Shown piece by piece: positions 7,134 through 15,510 of a stretch of 42,666 bases of DNA (the stretch's first letter is position 1; each line of letters starts with the position of its first letter). The notes under the pieces are model-generated. The model was not told the DNA's origin and searched no databases. It was given only the letters and a program-made list of their open reading frames with translations. The stretch spans positions 73,966 to 116,631 of the forward strand of contig CADBHB010000007.1 in the NCBI GenBank assembly GCA_902794395.1, in the 5' to 3' direction. The translations under genes and the position numbers were made by a program. The stretch comes from an uncultured Ruminococcus sp. GTDB lineage: Bacteria > Bacillota > Clostridia > Oscillospirales > Acutalibacteraceae.

Positions 7134-8243
7134 ATGATGGTGACGTGGCTATATATACTGCTCGGGATCATCCTCTTTCTTGTTCTGCTTATGCTGATCC
7201 CGATAGGAGTCAAGGCGGGCTTTGAGGACGAGCTGAAGGCTGTGCTTAAAATCGGCTTTGTTTCCGTCCGGCTGTATCCGCCGAAGCCTAAGAAGGAAAA
7301 GAAAAAACCAAAGAAGGAAAAGCCCAAGAAGGATTCCGAGAAAAAGGAGTCCGAAAAGAAAAAAACCAACCTGATCAAGGAAAAGGGCATACAATGGCTG
7401 ATAGACCTCATCGGAGAGGCGGCGCGGCTGGCGATGGGTGCCATGAAAAGCTTTTTCAGGCATTTGGTCATAAAGCGCCTTAACATCAGCATCGTCTATC
7501 ACGGCGAGGACGCCGACGATACGGCGGTCAAATACGGCTATCTTTGTCTGGCGGTTTATCCTGCCGTCAGCGTGCTGGTCAAGGCGTCCAAGTGCAGGCA
7601 TTACGGCGTAGACATCGCGCCCGGCTTCAACGAGGACGAGCCTTCGCGGTACGCGGTGGATGCTTATGCTTACATCCGCGTTTTTTGGATACTGGCGCTG
7701 GCGTTCCGCTACGGCTTCAAGGCGATACGCCTGCTGTTTAAGCTCAGACGCGGCAAAACGAAAGAAGAAAAAAAAGAGATCCTAAATGATCAACTGTACA
7801 ATAAAGGAGAGTTTGCTATGGAACATCCTATCGGTAATTTAATGAACATCACAATGGAAAAGATCAAGGAGATGGTCGACGTCAACACCATCGTCGGCAA
7901 CCCGATCACTGCAGAGGACGGCACGCTGATAATCCCCGTTTCCAAGGTGAGCTACGGCTTCGCCTCGGGCGGCTCCGACCTGCCTACCAAGAACGAGAAG
8001 AAGGATCTCTTCGGCGGCGGCAGCGGCGCGGGAGTTACCATCCAGCCTATCGCGTTTTTGACGGTTTATCAGGGCAACGTGCGCCTGATCTCTGTCGGAG
8101 GCGGCGACGGCATCGACAAGGTGATGGGCATGGTGCCCGATGTGGTCGACAAGGTGAAGGGCTTCTTTAAGAAGGACAAAAAGGCCGAGATAGACGTGAC
8201 CGACGACTTCTCCGAGATCACCGTAGACGATGTGGATCTTTGA
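7134..8243 (+). CDS. DUF2953 membrane protein fused in frame to a GerW/YtfJ-type spore protein
   Basis: 369 residues. The N-terminal part (to about residue 220) has one membrane segment, a very lysine-rich stretch (residues 52-78) and the DUF2953 pattern (RLNISIVYHGEDADDTA). The C-terminal part from about residue 229 is a complete GerW/YtfJ protein: MEHPIGNLMNITMEKIKEMV, GTLIIPVSKVSYGFASGGS and GVTIQPIAFLTV. In B. subtilis these are neighbouring separate genes (ytfI, ytfJ); YtfJ/GerW is needed for normal spore germination. Here no stop separates them, yet AAAGGAGA (7803-7810) stands 7 bp before an internal ATG at 7818, so GerW alone could also be made. TAA and TGA in another frame just before (near 7785) suggest a small indel removed the original stop. 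Start is 7134, 7137 or 7140 after GAGGAGGG. Confidence 0.85.
   Translation: MMVTWLYILLGIILFLVLLMLIPIGVKAGFEDELKAVLKIGFVSVRLYPPKPKKEKKKPKKEKPKKDSEKKESEKKKTNLIKEKGIQWLIDLIGEAARLAMGAMKSFFRHLVIKRLNISIVYHGEDADDTAVKYGYLCLAVYPAVSVLVKASKCRHYGVDIAPGFNEDEPSRYAVDAYAYIRVFWILALAFRYGFKAIRLLFKLRRGKTKEEKKEILNDQLYNKGEFAMEHPIGNLMNITMEKIKEMVDVNTIVGNPITAEDGTLIIPVSKVSYGFASGGSDLPTKNEKKDLFGGGSGAGVTIQPIAFLTVYQGNVRLISVGGGDGIDKVMGMVPDVVDKVKGFFKKDKKAEIDVTDDFSEITVDDVDL
7803..7820 (+). promoter_or_regulatory. Internal ribosome site and start codon for a free GerW/YtfJ product
   Basis: AAAGGAGA (7803-7810), a 7-nt spacer and ATG 7818 lie inside the fused frame and match the expected N-terminus of GerW. The product would be 141 residues (7818-8243). 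Confidence 0.65.
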
Positions 8244-8319
8244 TACAGAACGCTGATCGTTAATAAGTCCCGACTCATATCCGCGCTTTTCACCGCATAC
8301 CCTTTACTGGGGTGATGTC

Positions 8320-9447
8320 GTGAAAAAGTGTTTTGCGCTGATACTGTCATTTGTTATCCTGTTTTCATTCACGCCGGCGGTGCGCGCCGTTGACGAGCCC
8401 GAAACGGGCGCGGAGGCGTTTGTGCTGTACTGCGTTGAAAACCGCAAAATAATTCTTTCAAAGAATGAAAACAAGCGGATGAAGCCCGCCAGCACCACCA
8501 AGCTTATGACGGTGCTGCTTACTCTGGAGGAGGCGGCAAAGAACGACCGCGCCGTGACCTTCACCGAGGAAATGGCGGCTGAGGGCAGTTCGATGTATCT
8601 GCAATTCGGCGAACAGGTGCGCCTGAGCGACCTTGCCGCGGGAATGATGATGGCGTCGGGCAACGACGCGGCGAACGCGGCGGCTATCGCTACGGCGGGC
8701 AGCCTTGAAAAGTTTGCCCTGCGTATGAACGCGCGCGCGGCGGACATCGGTATGGAGCACACTCACTTTGTCACTCCCAGCGGGCTTGACGACGACGCCC
8801 ACTACACCACCGCTTACGACATGGCGCTGCTGATGGAGGCAGGGCTGCGCAACAGCGCGTTTGCCGATCTGACCTACCAAAAGAGCGTTGGCGTTCAGTT
8901 TGTAAAGCCCTCCGACAAGCGAATAACCTACACCAATCACAACCGTCTGCTGCGGCTCTGCGAGGACTGCATCGGCGGCAAAACAGGCTATACCGACGCG
9001 GCGGGCAGGTGTTTGGTTTCGGCGGCGCGGCGAAACGGTCTGACGCTCATCTGCGTCACCCTGCATGACCGCAGCGACTGGAACGACCATATCGCGCTCT
9101 ATAACTACGGCTTTTCGCGTTACTGCGGCTACCGAAGCGAGGACAGCTCGCTGCTGCTTGATTTGCCCTGTGTGGGCGGTGTTAGCGACAGCGTGACCGT
9201 GACGGGCGACAGCGACGTTTCACTGGTGCTTAAAAGCGGTGAAGCGGAACAGATACAAAAGAAAACGGTTCTTGACAGCTTTGTTTATGCGCCGGTAAAA
9301 CAGGGGGAAACACTGGGGCGCATAGATTATCTGCTTCACGGCAGGGTCATACACAGCACGCCGCTGACAGCGGCGGAGGACGTGAAGCGCAGGACTGTCA
9401 AAAAGAGCCTTTGGAAAACAATAAAGGAATGGTTCAGCTATGGTTAA
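8320..9447 (+). CDS. dacF: D-alanyl-D-alanine carboxypeptidase (DacF/DacB type)
   Basis: 375 residues from GTG 8320, preceded by GGGGTGAT. Signal peptide about 1-23. Penicillin-binding-protein type peptidase of family S11 with all three active-site motifs: S58-TT-K61, S113-GN and K221-TG. It trims the terminal D-alanine from peptidoglycan stem peptides outside the membrane. A beta-domain with a basic C-terminal helix (KKSLWKTIKEWFSYG) probably binds the membrane. Its position after the GerW-type gene matches spore-formers, where DacB/DacF act in cortex synthesis; a general vegetative role is also possible. The rluB start overlaps its end by 8 bp. The symbol is a family-level label. Confidence 0.92.
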   Translation: MKKCFALILSFVILFSFTPAVRAVDEPETGAEAFVLYCVENRKIILSKNENKRMKPASTTKLMTVLLTLEEAAKNDRAVTFTEEMAAEGSSMYLQFGEQVRLSDLAAGMMMASGNDAANAAAIATAGSLEKFALRMNARAADIGMEHTHFVTPSGLDDDAHYTTAYDMALLMEAGLRNSAFADLTYQKSVGVQFVKPSDKRITYTNHNRLLRLCEDCIGGKTGYTDAAGRCLVSAARRNGLTLICVTLHDRSDWNDHIALYNYGFSRYCGYRSEDSSLLLDLPCVGGVSDSVTVTGDSDVSLVLKSGEAEQIQKKTVLDSFVYAPVKQGETLGRIDYLLHGRVIHSTPLTAAEDVKRRTVKKSLWKTIKEWFSYG

Positions 9448-10186
9448 AAACGAACCGATGCGACTGCAAAAATACATTTCCCAATGCGGCATCGCCTCGC
9501 GCCGTAAGGCGGAGGAGCTTATCGAACAGGGAAAGGTGAAGATCAACGGAAAACCGGCGGTGCTGGGCGACAAGGTGCTGCCCTCCGATAAGGTCTACAT
9601 CAGCGGCAAGCGTGTTATGCTGCCCAAGACAAAATTCAGATACATCATGCTCAACAAGCCGCGCGGCTACATCACAACCATGAGCGACGACCGCGGCAGA
9701 AAATGTGTAGCGGAGCTGGTGCGCGACGTTGGCGACAGGGTTTATCCCATCGGCAGACTGGACAAGGACTCCGAGGGCATGTTGGTGTTTACCAACGACG
9801 GCGACTTTGCCAACAAGGTCATGCACCCGCGCAACAGCGTATATAAATTTTACCGCGTCACCGTGCGCCCGGACATAACCGAGGAGCAGCTTGTAAAGCT
9901 GGAGACCGGCGTGGAGCTTGACGGAGAAAAGACCGCGCCCGCCATAGTGCACGTAGTCCACAAGGAGCCGGGCAGAGTGGTGCTCGAGATGATCCTCCAC
10001 GAGGGCAAAAACCGCGAGATCCGCCGCATGTGCGACGCCGTGGGGCTTGAGGTAGCCCGCCTAAGACGCACCCAGATAGGCGGCGTCAAGATGGGTATGC
10101 TCAAGCAGGGCGACTGGCGCGACCTGACCGAAAAGGAAGTAAAGAACCTTCTTGCCAATCCCTTGGTAAACGGTCGTCTGATATAG
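9440..10186 (+). CDS. rluB: Pseudouridine synthase of the RsuA/RluB family
   Basis: 248 residues. An N-terminal S4 RNA-binding domain (MRLQKYISQCGIASRRKAEELI) is followed by the catalytic domain with GRLDKDSEG, whose aspartate is the catalytic residue, then LVFTNDG and the NREIRRM motif. It should convert a uridine of 23S rRNA to pseudouridine. AAAGGA upstream overlaps the end of the carboxypeptidase gene. It closes the operon; the scpAB-dac-rluB order matches other Firmicutes. The exact modified site is not shown by the sequence. Confidence 0.93.
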   Translation: MVKNEPMRLQKYISQCGIASRRKAEELIEQGKVKINGKPAVLGDKVLPSDKVYISGKRVMLPKTKFRYIMLNKPRGYITTMSDDRGRKCVAELVRDVGDRVYPIGRLDKDSEGMLVFTNDGDFANKVMHPRNSVYKFYRVTVRPDITEEQLVKLETGVELDGEKTAPAIVHVVHKEPGRVVLEMILHEGKNREIRRMCDAVGLEVARLRRTQIGGVKMGMLKQGDWRDLTEKEVKNLLANPLVNGRLI

Positions 10187-10189
10187 CAC

Positions 10190-10217
10190 AAAAGCCTTCC
10201 CGAAGGGGGAGGCTTTA
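10190..10217 (+). terminator. Probable terminator after rluB
   Basis: AAAGCC (10191-10196) pairs with GGCTTT (10211-10216), with an inner TTCCC/GGGGA stem. The following T-run is weak. Confidence 0.6.
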
Positions 10218-10242
10218 ATATGTTCTGCCGCAAAACTTCCTC

Positions 10243-10271
10243 TTGTGTTTTTGGCTGATTTGCGGTATAAT
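10243..10271 (+). promoter_or_regulatory. Promoter of the biotin-enzyme operon
   Basis: TTGTGT (10243-10248) and TATAAT (10266-10271), spacer 17 bp. Confidence 0.65.
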
Positions 10272-10312
10272 ATAAAAAGACTATGAACAGCAAGCATAGG
10301 GAGGAAATACAG

Positions 10313-11623
10313 ATGGATATGACAAAGCTTCAATCGGTCAAGGCTGAGATCGCGGACAGTGCCGCGTTCAAGCTTCTTGCCGGTTTTTTTGATGCGGATA
10401 CATTCTGCGAGATAGATGCGTTCGCAAAGTCGGGCGACGGTCTTTGCGAGGCGGTCGCGGGCTTCGGAACGGTAGAGGGACTGCCCGTATACGCGTTCGC
10501 GCAGAACAGCGATATTTGCGGCGGAGCCATGAGCAAGGCGCAGGCGGCAAAGCTGAAAAAGCTCTATAAGCTCGCGCTTAAAACCGGAGCGCCCGTAGTC
10601 GGCTTTTACGACAGCATAGGCGGCAGATTGGCGCAGGGCACCGAGCTGCTCGCGGGCTGCGGCGAGGTTCTCAACCTCACCTCAAAGCTCAGCGGAGCGG
10701 TACCTCAGGTTTCCGTGGTGCTGGGCAACTGCCTGGGCACCAACGCTCTGGCGGCGGTCAGCGCGGACTTTGTGCTGATGACCGAGGACGCCTCTCTCTC
10801 GCTCGACGTTACGGGACAAAACGCCGACGCGCAGTACAACGCGGCAAACGGCAACGCCGCCCTTGTCGTCAAGGACGCCGAGGAAGCGGTGAAAAAGGCG
10901 CGTGAGCTGGTGTGCTACCTGCCCTCAAACAACCTCACGCCCGCGCCCGAGGGCTTTGAAAACGAGCCTGTTCCCGAGGGCAGCTGCCTGGTCAGCAAAA
11001 ATGTTGACGGCGGCTCCAAATTCAAGCTCGCCGACGCCTACGGCTCCACCGCGCGCATACGTTTGGCGCGTATGGGCGGCAGCGTTGTAGGTATAGTGCG
11101 CACCATCGGAAAGATAATAGACGAGCCATCCGCCGACAAGCTGGCGAGATTCGTTCGCTTTTGTGACGCTTTTTCACTTCCTGTCATCACATTCGCGGAC
11201 TGCGGCGGCTTTGACACCCTCTCCGCGGCAGTGAAGCTCACCTCCGCCTACGCCGAGGCGACCACCGTTAAGATCTCGGTAGTTGTAGGCAAGGCTGTCG
11301 GCGCGGCGTATGTCGCTCTGGCGGGCACAGGAGCCAACGCGGATGTGGTATACGCCCTTCCGAACGCGATAATCTCGCCCGTAAATGTCGAGGCAGCGGC
11401 GTTCATTATGGCGCCCGAACAGATGAAGGTGCCTGCGGACAGGCAGGCTGAGGCGGCACAGACCTTTGCCGAGGAGAACCTCTCCGCCTTCAACGCGGCG
11501 CAAAACGGCTATGTGGACGGCATAGTGGAGGAAACGGAGCTTAGAGCGGCTCTGCTTTCAGCCCTCGATATGCTCGCGGGCAAGCGTGTTCCCACCGTCG
11601 CCAAAAAGCATAATACGATTTAA
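10313..11623 (+). CDS. Acyl-CoA-type carboxyltransferase subunit (PccB/MmdA/12S-like), shortened and divergent
   Basis: 436 residues from ATG 10313, which follows AGGGAGG by 8 nt; an upstream ATG at 10283 has no ribosome site. Two crotonase-fold halves are seen. The first has VVGFYDSIGGRLAQG and the end of a GNCLGTNALAAVSAD strand. The second has SVVGIVRTIGKI, FADCGGFDT and VVVGKAVGAAYVALAG with ANADVVYALPNA. These correspond to the CoA-side carboxyltransferase of biotin enzymes (propionyl-CoA carboxylase beta, methylmalonyl-CoA decarboxylase alpha, transcarboxylase 12S). Family members are usually above 500 residues, so this is a short form. It heads a three-gene set with a biotin carrier and a 5S/OadA-type subunit. 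Its acyl-CoA substrate cannot be read from the sequence. Confidence 0.85.
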   Translation: MDMTKLQSVKAEIADSAAFKLLAGFFDADTFCEIDAFAKSGDGLCEAVAGFGTVEGLPVYAFAQNSDICGGAMSKAQAAKLKKLYKLALKTGAPVVGFYDSIGGRLAQGTELLAGCGEVLNLTSKLSGAVPQVSVVLGNCLGTNALAAVSADFVLMTEDASLSLDVTGQNADAQYNAANGNAALVVKDAEEAVKKARELVCYLPSNNLTPAPEGFENEPVPEGSCLVSKNVDGGSKFKLADAYGSTARIRLARMGGSVVGIVRTIGKIIDEPSADKLARFVRFCDAFSLPVITFADCGGFDTLSAAVKLTSAYAEATTVKISVVVGKAVGAAYVALAGTGANADVVYALPNAIISPVNVEAAAFIMAPEQMKVPADRQAEAAQTFAEENLSAFNAAQNGYVDGIVEETELRAALLSALDMLAGKRVPTVAKKHNTI

Positions 11624-11706
11624 TCAGCGGTCACTTGACCGAGGAAAATGAATAGAGAGCGGAGAATAGCTTCTCACGCATATCAACTTAGAAGGGGAAT
11701 AAATAT
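11624..11706 (+). other. Gap with a CGGTCA palindrome and no small subunit gene
   Basis: CGGTCACTTGACCG (11628-11641) is a near-perfect palindrome just after the stop codon. The 83-bp gap is too short for an OadG-type gamma subunit. AAGGGG at 11691-11696 is the ribosome site of the next gene. Confidence 0.45.
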
Positions 11707-12066
11707 ATGAAAAATCTGAGAATCACCGTAAACGGCACCGCATATGACGTTCAGGTAGAGGAGCTCGGCGAGACCGCCGCTCCCGCAGCAGCCGCGCCCG
11801 CTCCCAAGGCGGCTCCCGCTGCCAAGCCCTCCGCACCCGCAGGAGCGGTAGGCAACATCTCCGTAAAGGCGCCTATGCCCGGCACCGTAGTAAACGTGGT
11901 CGTAACTCCCGGTCAGGCAGTCAAGGCGGGCGAGGATCTGGTGTTCATCGAGGCTATGAAGATGGAAACACCCGTAAAGTCGCCGCAGGACGCGACTGTT
12001 GCCACCATCGAGGTCTCCAAGGGCGAGGCTGTCGATTCGGGCAAGGTATTGGTCACACTTAACTAA
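11707..12066 (+). CDS. Biotin carboxyl carrier protein
   Basis: 119 residues. A short N-terminal strand region, an Ala/Pro hinge (residues about 23-47) and a C-terminal biotinyl domain with EAMKMET, in which K85 is the biotinylated lysine. The layout is that of the 1.3S subunit of transcarboxylase and of decarboxylase gamma/delta carriers. It carries carboxyl-biotin between the two carboxyltransferases encoded on either side. Only 14 bp separate it from the next gene's start. Confidence 0.95.
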   Translation: MKNLRITVNGTAYDVQVEELGETAAPAAAAPAPKAAPAAKPSAPAGAVGNISVKAPMPGTVVNVVVTPGQAVKAGEDLVFIEAMKMETPVKSPQDATVATIEVSKGEAVDSGKVLVTLN

Positions 12067-12080
12067 GGAGATTGTTCACC

Positions 12081-13484
12081 ATGGCAAAGAAAATCAAAAT
12101 CACCGAGACCGCGCTGCGCGACGCGCACCAGTCTTTGATAGCGACCAGAATGACCACGGAGGATATGCTCCCTATTCTGGACGCCCTCGATAAGGTCGGC
12201 TACTATTCGCTTGAGTGCTGGGGCGGAGCAACCTATGACGCCTGCCTGCGCTTCCTCAACGAGGATCCCTGGCAGCGCCTGCGCACCATCAAGGATCACT
12301 GTCCCCATACCAAGCTGCAAATGCTCTTCCGCGGACAGAATATGCTGGGTTACCGCCACTACGCCGACGACTGCGTTGAGTATCTGGTGCAGCGTTCTAT
12401 CGCCAACGGCATAGATATAATCCGTATTTTTGACGCTCTCAACGACATCAAGAACCTAAAAACCGCCATCGACGCCGCTAACCGCGAGGGCGGTCACGCT
12501 CAGGTAGCGATAAGCTACACCACGGGACCCGTCTTTACCGACGAGTACTATGTGGAGTACGCCAAGAGAATCGCCGACGCGGGCGCTCATTCCATCTGCA
12601 TCAAGGATATGGCGGCGCTGCTGACCCCGACTCGCACAGAAAGCCTTGTTAAGGCTATCAAGCAGGCGCTTCCCGAAATGCCCCTGCAGATCCACACCCA
12701 CTACACCTCCGGTCTGGCTTCGATGTGTCTGCTCAAGGCGGTCGAGGCGGGCGCCGACGCTATAGACACCGCCATCAGCCCGCTGGCGCTGGGCACCTCT
12801 CACGCGCCCACCGAAAGCATGGTAGCCGCCCTTCAGGGTACGGAATATGACACGGGGCTGGACATCCGCGAGCTGGCGGAGATCCGCGCTTACTTTATGA
12901 CCCTGCGCGAAAAGTATATAAAGAGCGGTCTGCTCGACCCCAAAATGCTCGCCACCGACGCCAAGGCGCTTATCTATCAGGTGCCGGGCGGCATGCTGTC
13001 CAACCTGCTCTCGCAGCTGAAGCAAGCGGGCAAGGAGGATAAGCTCACCGAGGTGCTCGAGGAGGTCCCGCGCGTGCGCGAGGATTCCGGTTATCCGCCT
13101 CTGGTCACGCCCACCTCTCAGATCGTCGGCACCCAGGCGGTGTTCAACGTCATCACGGGCGAGCGCTACAGCATGTGTACCCGCGAGTTCAAGGGAATGG
13201 TAGCCGGCGAGTACGGCACCACGCCTATGCCCATCGATCCCGAGTTTCAGAAGAAGATCTGCGGCGACATGGAGATCATCACCGGCAGACCCGCCGACAG
13301 GCTCGAGCCGGAGCTTGATAAGCTGCGCTCTGAGATAGCCGAATGGATGGAGCAGCCCGAGGATGTGCTGTCCTACGCGCAGTTCCCGAAGGTAGCTCTC
13401 GACTTCTTTGAAAAAAGAAGAAACGCCCGCGCGGGAATAAACGGCAAGCTTCTCGACAAAGCCAATATGATCCATCCGGTATAA
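12081..13484 (+). CDS. oadA: Oxaloacetate/pyruvate-type carboxyltransferase (OadA N-domain, transcarboxylase 5S-like)
   Basis: 467 residues from ATG 12081, 10 nt after AAGGAG. A TIM barrel with the conserved metal site: D14 (TALRDAHQS), K175 (CIKDMAALL, the carbamylated lysine), and H205/H207 (IHTHYTSG). Substrate motifs (LECWGGATYDACLRFLNEDPW, MLFRGQN) are intact. It has the barrel and conserved carboxylase domain but no attached biotinyl domain, which is supplied by the gene just before. It would move CO2 between biotin and pyruvate/oxaloacetate. In a complex with the first gene it could form a transcarboxylase; as a decarboxylase it would normally need an OadB sodium pump, absent here. Confidence 0.9.
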   Translation: MAKKIKITETALRDAHQSLIATRMTTEDMLPILDALDKVGYYSLECWGGATYDACLRFLNEDPWQRLRTIKDHCPHTKLQMLFRGQNMLGYRHYADDCVEYLVQRSIANGIDIIRIFDALNDIKNLKTAIDAANREGGHAQVAISYTTGPVFTDEYYVEYAKRIADAGAHSICIKDMAALLTPTRTESLVKAIKQALPEMPLQIHTHYTSGLASMCLLKAVEAGADAIDTAISPLALGTSHAPTESMVAALQGTEYDTGLDIRELAEIRAYFMTLREKYIKSGLLDPKMLATDAKALIYQVPGGMLSNLLSQLKQAGKEDKLTEVLEEVPRVREDSGYPPLVTPTSQIVGTQAVFNVITGERYSMCTREFKGMVAGEYGTTPMPIDPEFQKKICGDMEIITGRPADRLEPELDKLRSEIAEWMEQPEDVLSYAQFPKVALDFFEKRRNARAGINGKLLDKANMIHPV

Positions 13485-13502
13485 AGATTAATAGTATATA
13501 TG

Positions 13503-13534
13503 AAAAGAGCTTCTGCCGCTGCAGAAGCTCTTTT
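13503..13534. terminator. Bidirectional terminator between oadA and potD
   Basis: AAAAGAGCTTCTGC (13503-13516), CGCT loop and GCAGAAGCTCTTTT (13521-13534) form a perfect 14-bp stem with A- and T-runs at the two ends, so it can serve the converging genes on both strands. Confidence 0.85.
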
Positions 13535-13572
13535 GCTTTACTGTTTTGTTTTATCCCGCAGGGGGAAGGGGA

Positions 13573-14652
13573 TCATTCCGCCTGGACTCTCAGGAACTGT
13601 TCCTGCATATAGCTGTAAACGTCGTTGCTGACATTCTGGAACACATAGCATTTTTTGAGGTATTCCTCGGGCGGGAAGGTAAGCTCGCTGTTTTTGATGT
13701 CGTCGTCGAGATATTCGGGCGCGCCGGTGTTAGGAGTGCCGTAGCGGAGATATTTGCAGTTTTCTGCGGCTATCTCGGGCTTTTGCATGAAGTTGATGAA
13801 CTTTTCGGCGTTGCCGGTGTTCTTGCTGCAGGTGGGTATGCACATCGCGTCATAGAAGAGGTTGGAGCCGCTTGCGGGCAGGCAGTAGTCCAGATCCTCG
13901 TTTTCTTCTATCATCGTGGCGATGTCGCCCGCGTAGTAGGAGGCGATGGCAGCCTGACCGCCCTCCATTTCGTTGAACACCTGATCCATAACGTACTTTT
14001 TAAGCAGCGGCTTCTGCTCCTTGAGCTTTTCGGTAGCCTTGTCGACGTCGGCGGTGGTGCAGTTTGAGGGATCGATGCCGCACTGCTGCATGGCGATAGC
14101 CATGGCGTCACGGCTGTTGTTGAACATCAGGATGTTGCCCTTCAAAGCGGGATCCCAAAGCGCGTCCCAGTCGGTGGGCTCGGACTTGACCATGGTTTTG
14201 TTGTATACCATAGCGGTCACGCCCCAGGAGTAGCAAACGGTGTATTTGCCCTCGGGATCGCAGGGAAGGCTCTTGAAGCGGTCGTCGATATACTGATAGT
14301 TTGGCACGTTGTCAAAGTCTATCTCCTTAAGCAGACCTTCGTCGATCAGCTTTGAGATCATATACTCCGAAGGGATGATGACGTCGTAGCTGTCGTTGCT
14401 CTGAGTCAGCTTGCTGTATAGCTCTTCGTTGGTATCATAGGTAGTGTAGTTTACCTTGATGCCCGTTTCTTTTTCAAACATTTCAATGACGTTTTCAATA
14501 TCATCCTCTTGTCCGAGAGCCATGTATTCGCCCCAGTTGTAGACGTTTACCTCGCCGTTTTTGCCGGCTTTTGTCGCGCCGCAGCCCGGCATGCACGCCG
14601 CCGCGGATGCGATGAGAATGAGTGAAAGAAGTATGCTGAGTATTTTTTTCAT
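13573..14652 (-). CDS. potD: Spermidine/putrescine-binding lipoprotein
   Basis: 359 residues. A lipoprotein signal (hydrophobic stretch ending SAAAC, with another Cys at position 24) anchors it outside the membrane. The mature part follows the PotD family: VNVYNWGEYM at the start, FEKETGIKVNY, YDVIIPSEYMI and FINFMQKPEIAAENCKY. It captures polyamine for PotBC. GGGAGG lies just upstream of ATG 14652. It is the last gene of potABCD, 45 bp after potC. Confidence 0.95.
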   Translation of the reverse strand: MKKILSILLSLILIASAAACMPGCGATKAGKNGEVNVYNWGEYMALGQEDDIENVIEMFEKETGIKVNYTTYDTNEELYSKLTQSNDSYDVIIPSEYMISKLIDEGLLKEIDFDNVPNYQYIDDRFKSLPCDPEGKYTVCYSWGVTAMVYNKTMVKSEPTDWDALWDPALKGNILMFNNSRDAMAIAMQQCGIDPSNCTTADVDKATEKLKEQKPLLKKYVMDQVFNEMEGGQAAIASYYAGDIATMIEENEDLDYCLPASGSNLFYDAMCIPTCSKNTGNAEKFINFMQKPEIAAENCKYLRYGTPNTGAPEYLDDDIKNSELTFPPEEYLKKCYVFQNVSNDVYSYMQEQFLRVQAE

Positions 14653-14697
14653 TTTTGACCTCCCAAAAATATAGTTTCCGAATCGTTAGGTGTTGCC

Positions 14698-15510
14698 TTA
14701 AGAGCGTTTGGCGGCGCGCTTTTCGGCGCGGCGCTCATAAACGTTGATGATAACCAAAACCAAAATGATCGCCAAAAACAGCAGCGCGGACAAGGCGTTG
14801 ACGGTTGGGCGGACCTGCTTGCGCAGCATCTCAAAAATTTTGGTGGAAAGGTTGTTGAACTTCGCGCCGCGGGTGAAGTGGGTGATTACCACGTCGTCCA
14901 TCGAATAGGTGAAGCTCATCAGCATGCCCGAAAGTATGCCGGGCATCAGCTCGTGGATAACGACCTTGTAAAACGCCTGCCACTGGTTGCAGCCCAAATC
15001 GAGCGCCGCGTCGTATATGCTCCGGTCCATCCGCCGCAGACGGGGCATGACGTTGAGCACCACAAAGGGCACGCAGAAGCAGACGTGCGAGATAAGCACC
15101 GTCCAAAAGCCCATTTCAAAGTTGAGCAGCACGCCCACAAAGCTGAACAGCAGCATAAGCGACACGCCCATGACGATGTCGGGGCTGATGATAGGCAGAT
15201 TTGAAACGTTTTGGATTACCGCGCGCGTTTTGCCCTTGAAGTTGTGTATGCCTATGGCGGCGGCGGTGCCCAGGATGGTGGCGAATATCGAGGCGAGCAG
15301 CGCGATTATCAGGGTGTTGCCCAGCGCGTTCATCAGCTCTTTGCTTTTGAACAGCTCGCCGTACCATTTAAAGGAAAAGCCCTTCCATACGGTTACGTTT
15401 CTGCCCTTGTTGAAGGACATGAAGATCAGTACGCCGATGGGGACATAGAGGAACAAAAATATCAGTCCGAGATATATCTTGGAGACGACGCCCAGTTTGT
15501 TTTTTTTCAT
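14698..15510 (-). CDS. potC: Spermidine/putrescine ABC transporter permease
   Basis: 270 residues with about six membrane segments. The EAA loop that contacts the ATPase is visible as YDAALDLGCNQWQAFYKVVIHELMPG. The N-terminus is typical of PotC (YLGLIFLFLYVPIGVLIFMSFN). The start overlaps the potB stop by one base (TAATG), so the genes are translationally coupled. Confidence 0.94.
   Translation of the reverse strand: MKKNKLGVVSKIYLGLIFLFLYVPIGVLIFMSFNKGRNVTVWKGFSFKWYGELFKSKELMNALGNTLIIALLASIFATILGTAAAIGIHNFKGKTRAVIQNVSNLPIISPDIVMGVSLMLLFSFVGVLLNFEMGFWTVLISHVCFCVPFVVLNVMPRLRRMDRSIYDAALDLGCNQWQAFYKVVIHELMPGILSGMLMSFTYSMDDVVITHFTRGAKFNNLSTKIFEMLRKQVRPTVNALSALLFLAIILVLVIINVYERRAEKRAAKRS

Noticed and set aside
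6443-7492. Open frame of 349 codons on the minus strand
   Set aside because: It spans the antisense of scpB and part of the DUF2953 gene; it is composition-driven and lacks a promoter and ribosome site.
11624-11706. Missing gamma subunit (OadG) of a sodium-pump decarboxylase
   Set aside because: Only 83 bp between the genes and no membrane-protein frame.
12456-13475. Open frame of 339 codons on the minus strand
   Set aside because: It is opposite the complete OadA-type gene with intact catalytic residues; it has no homology I can see and no ribosome site.
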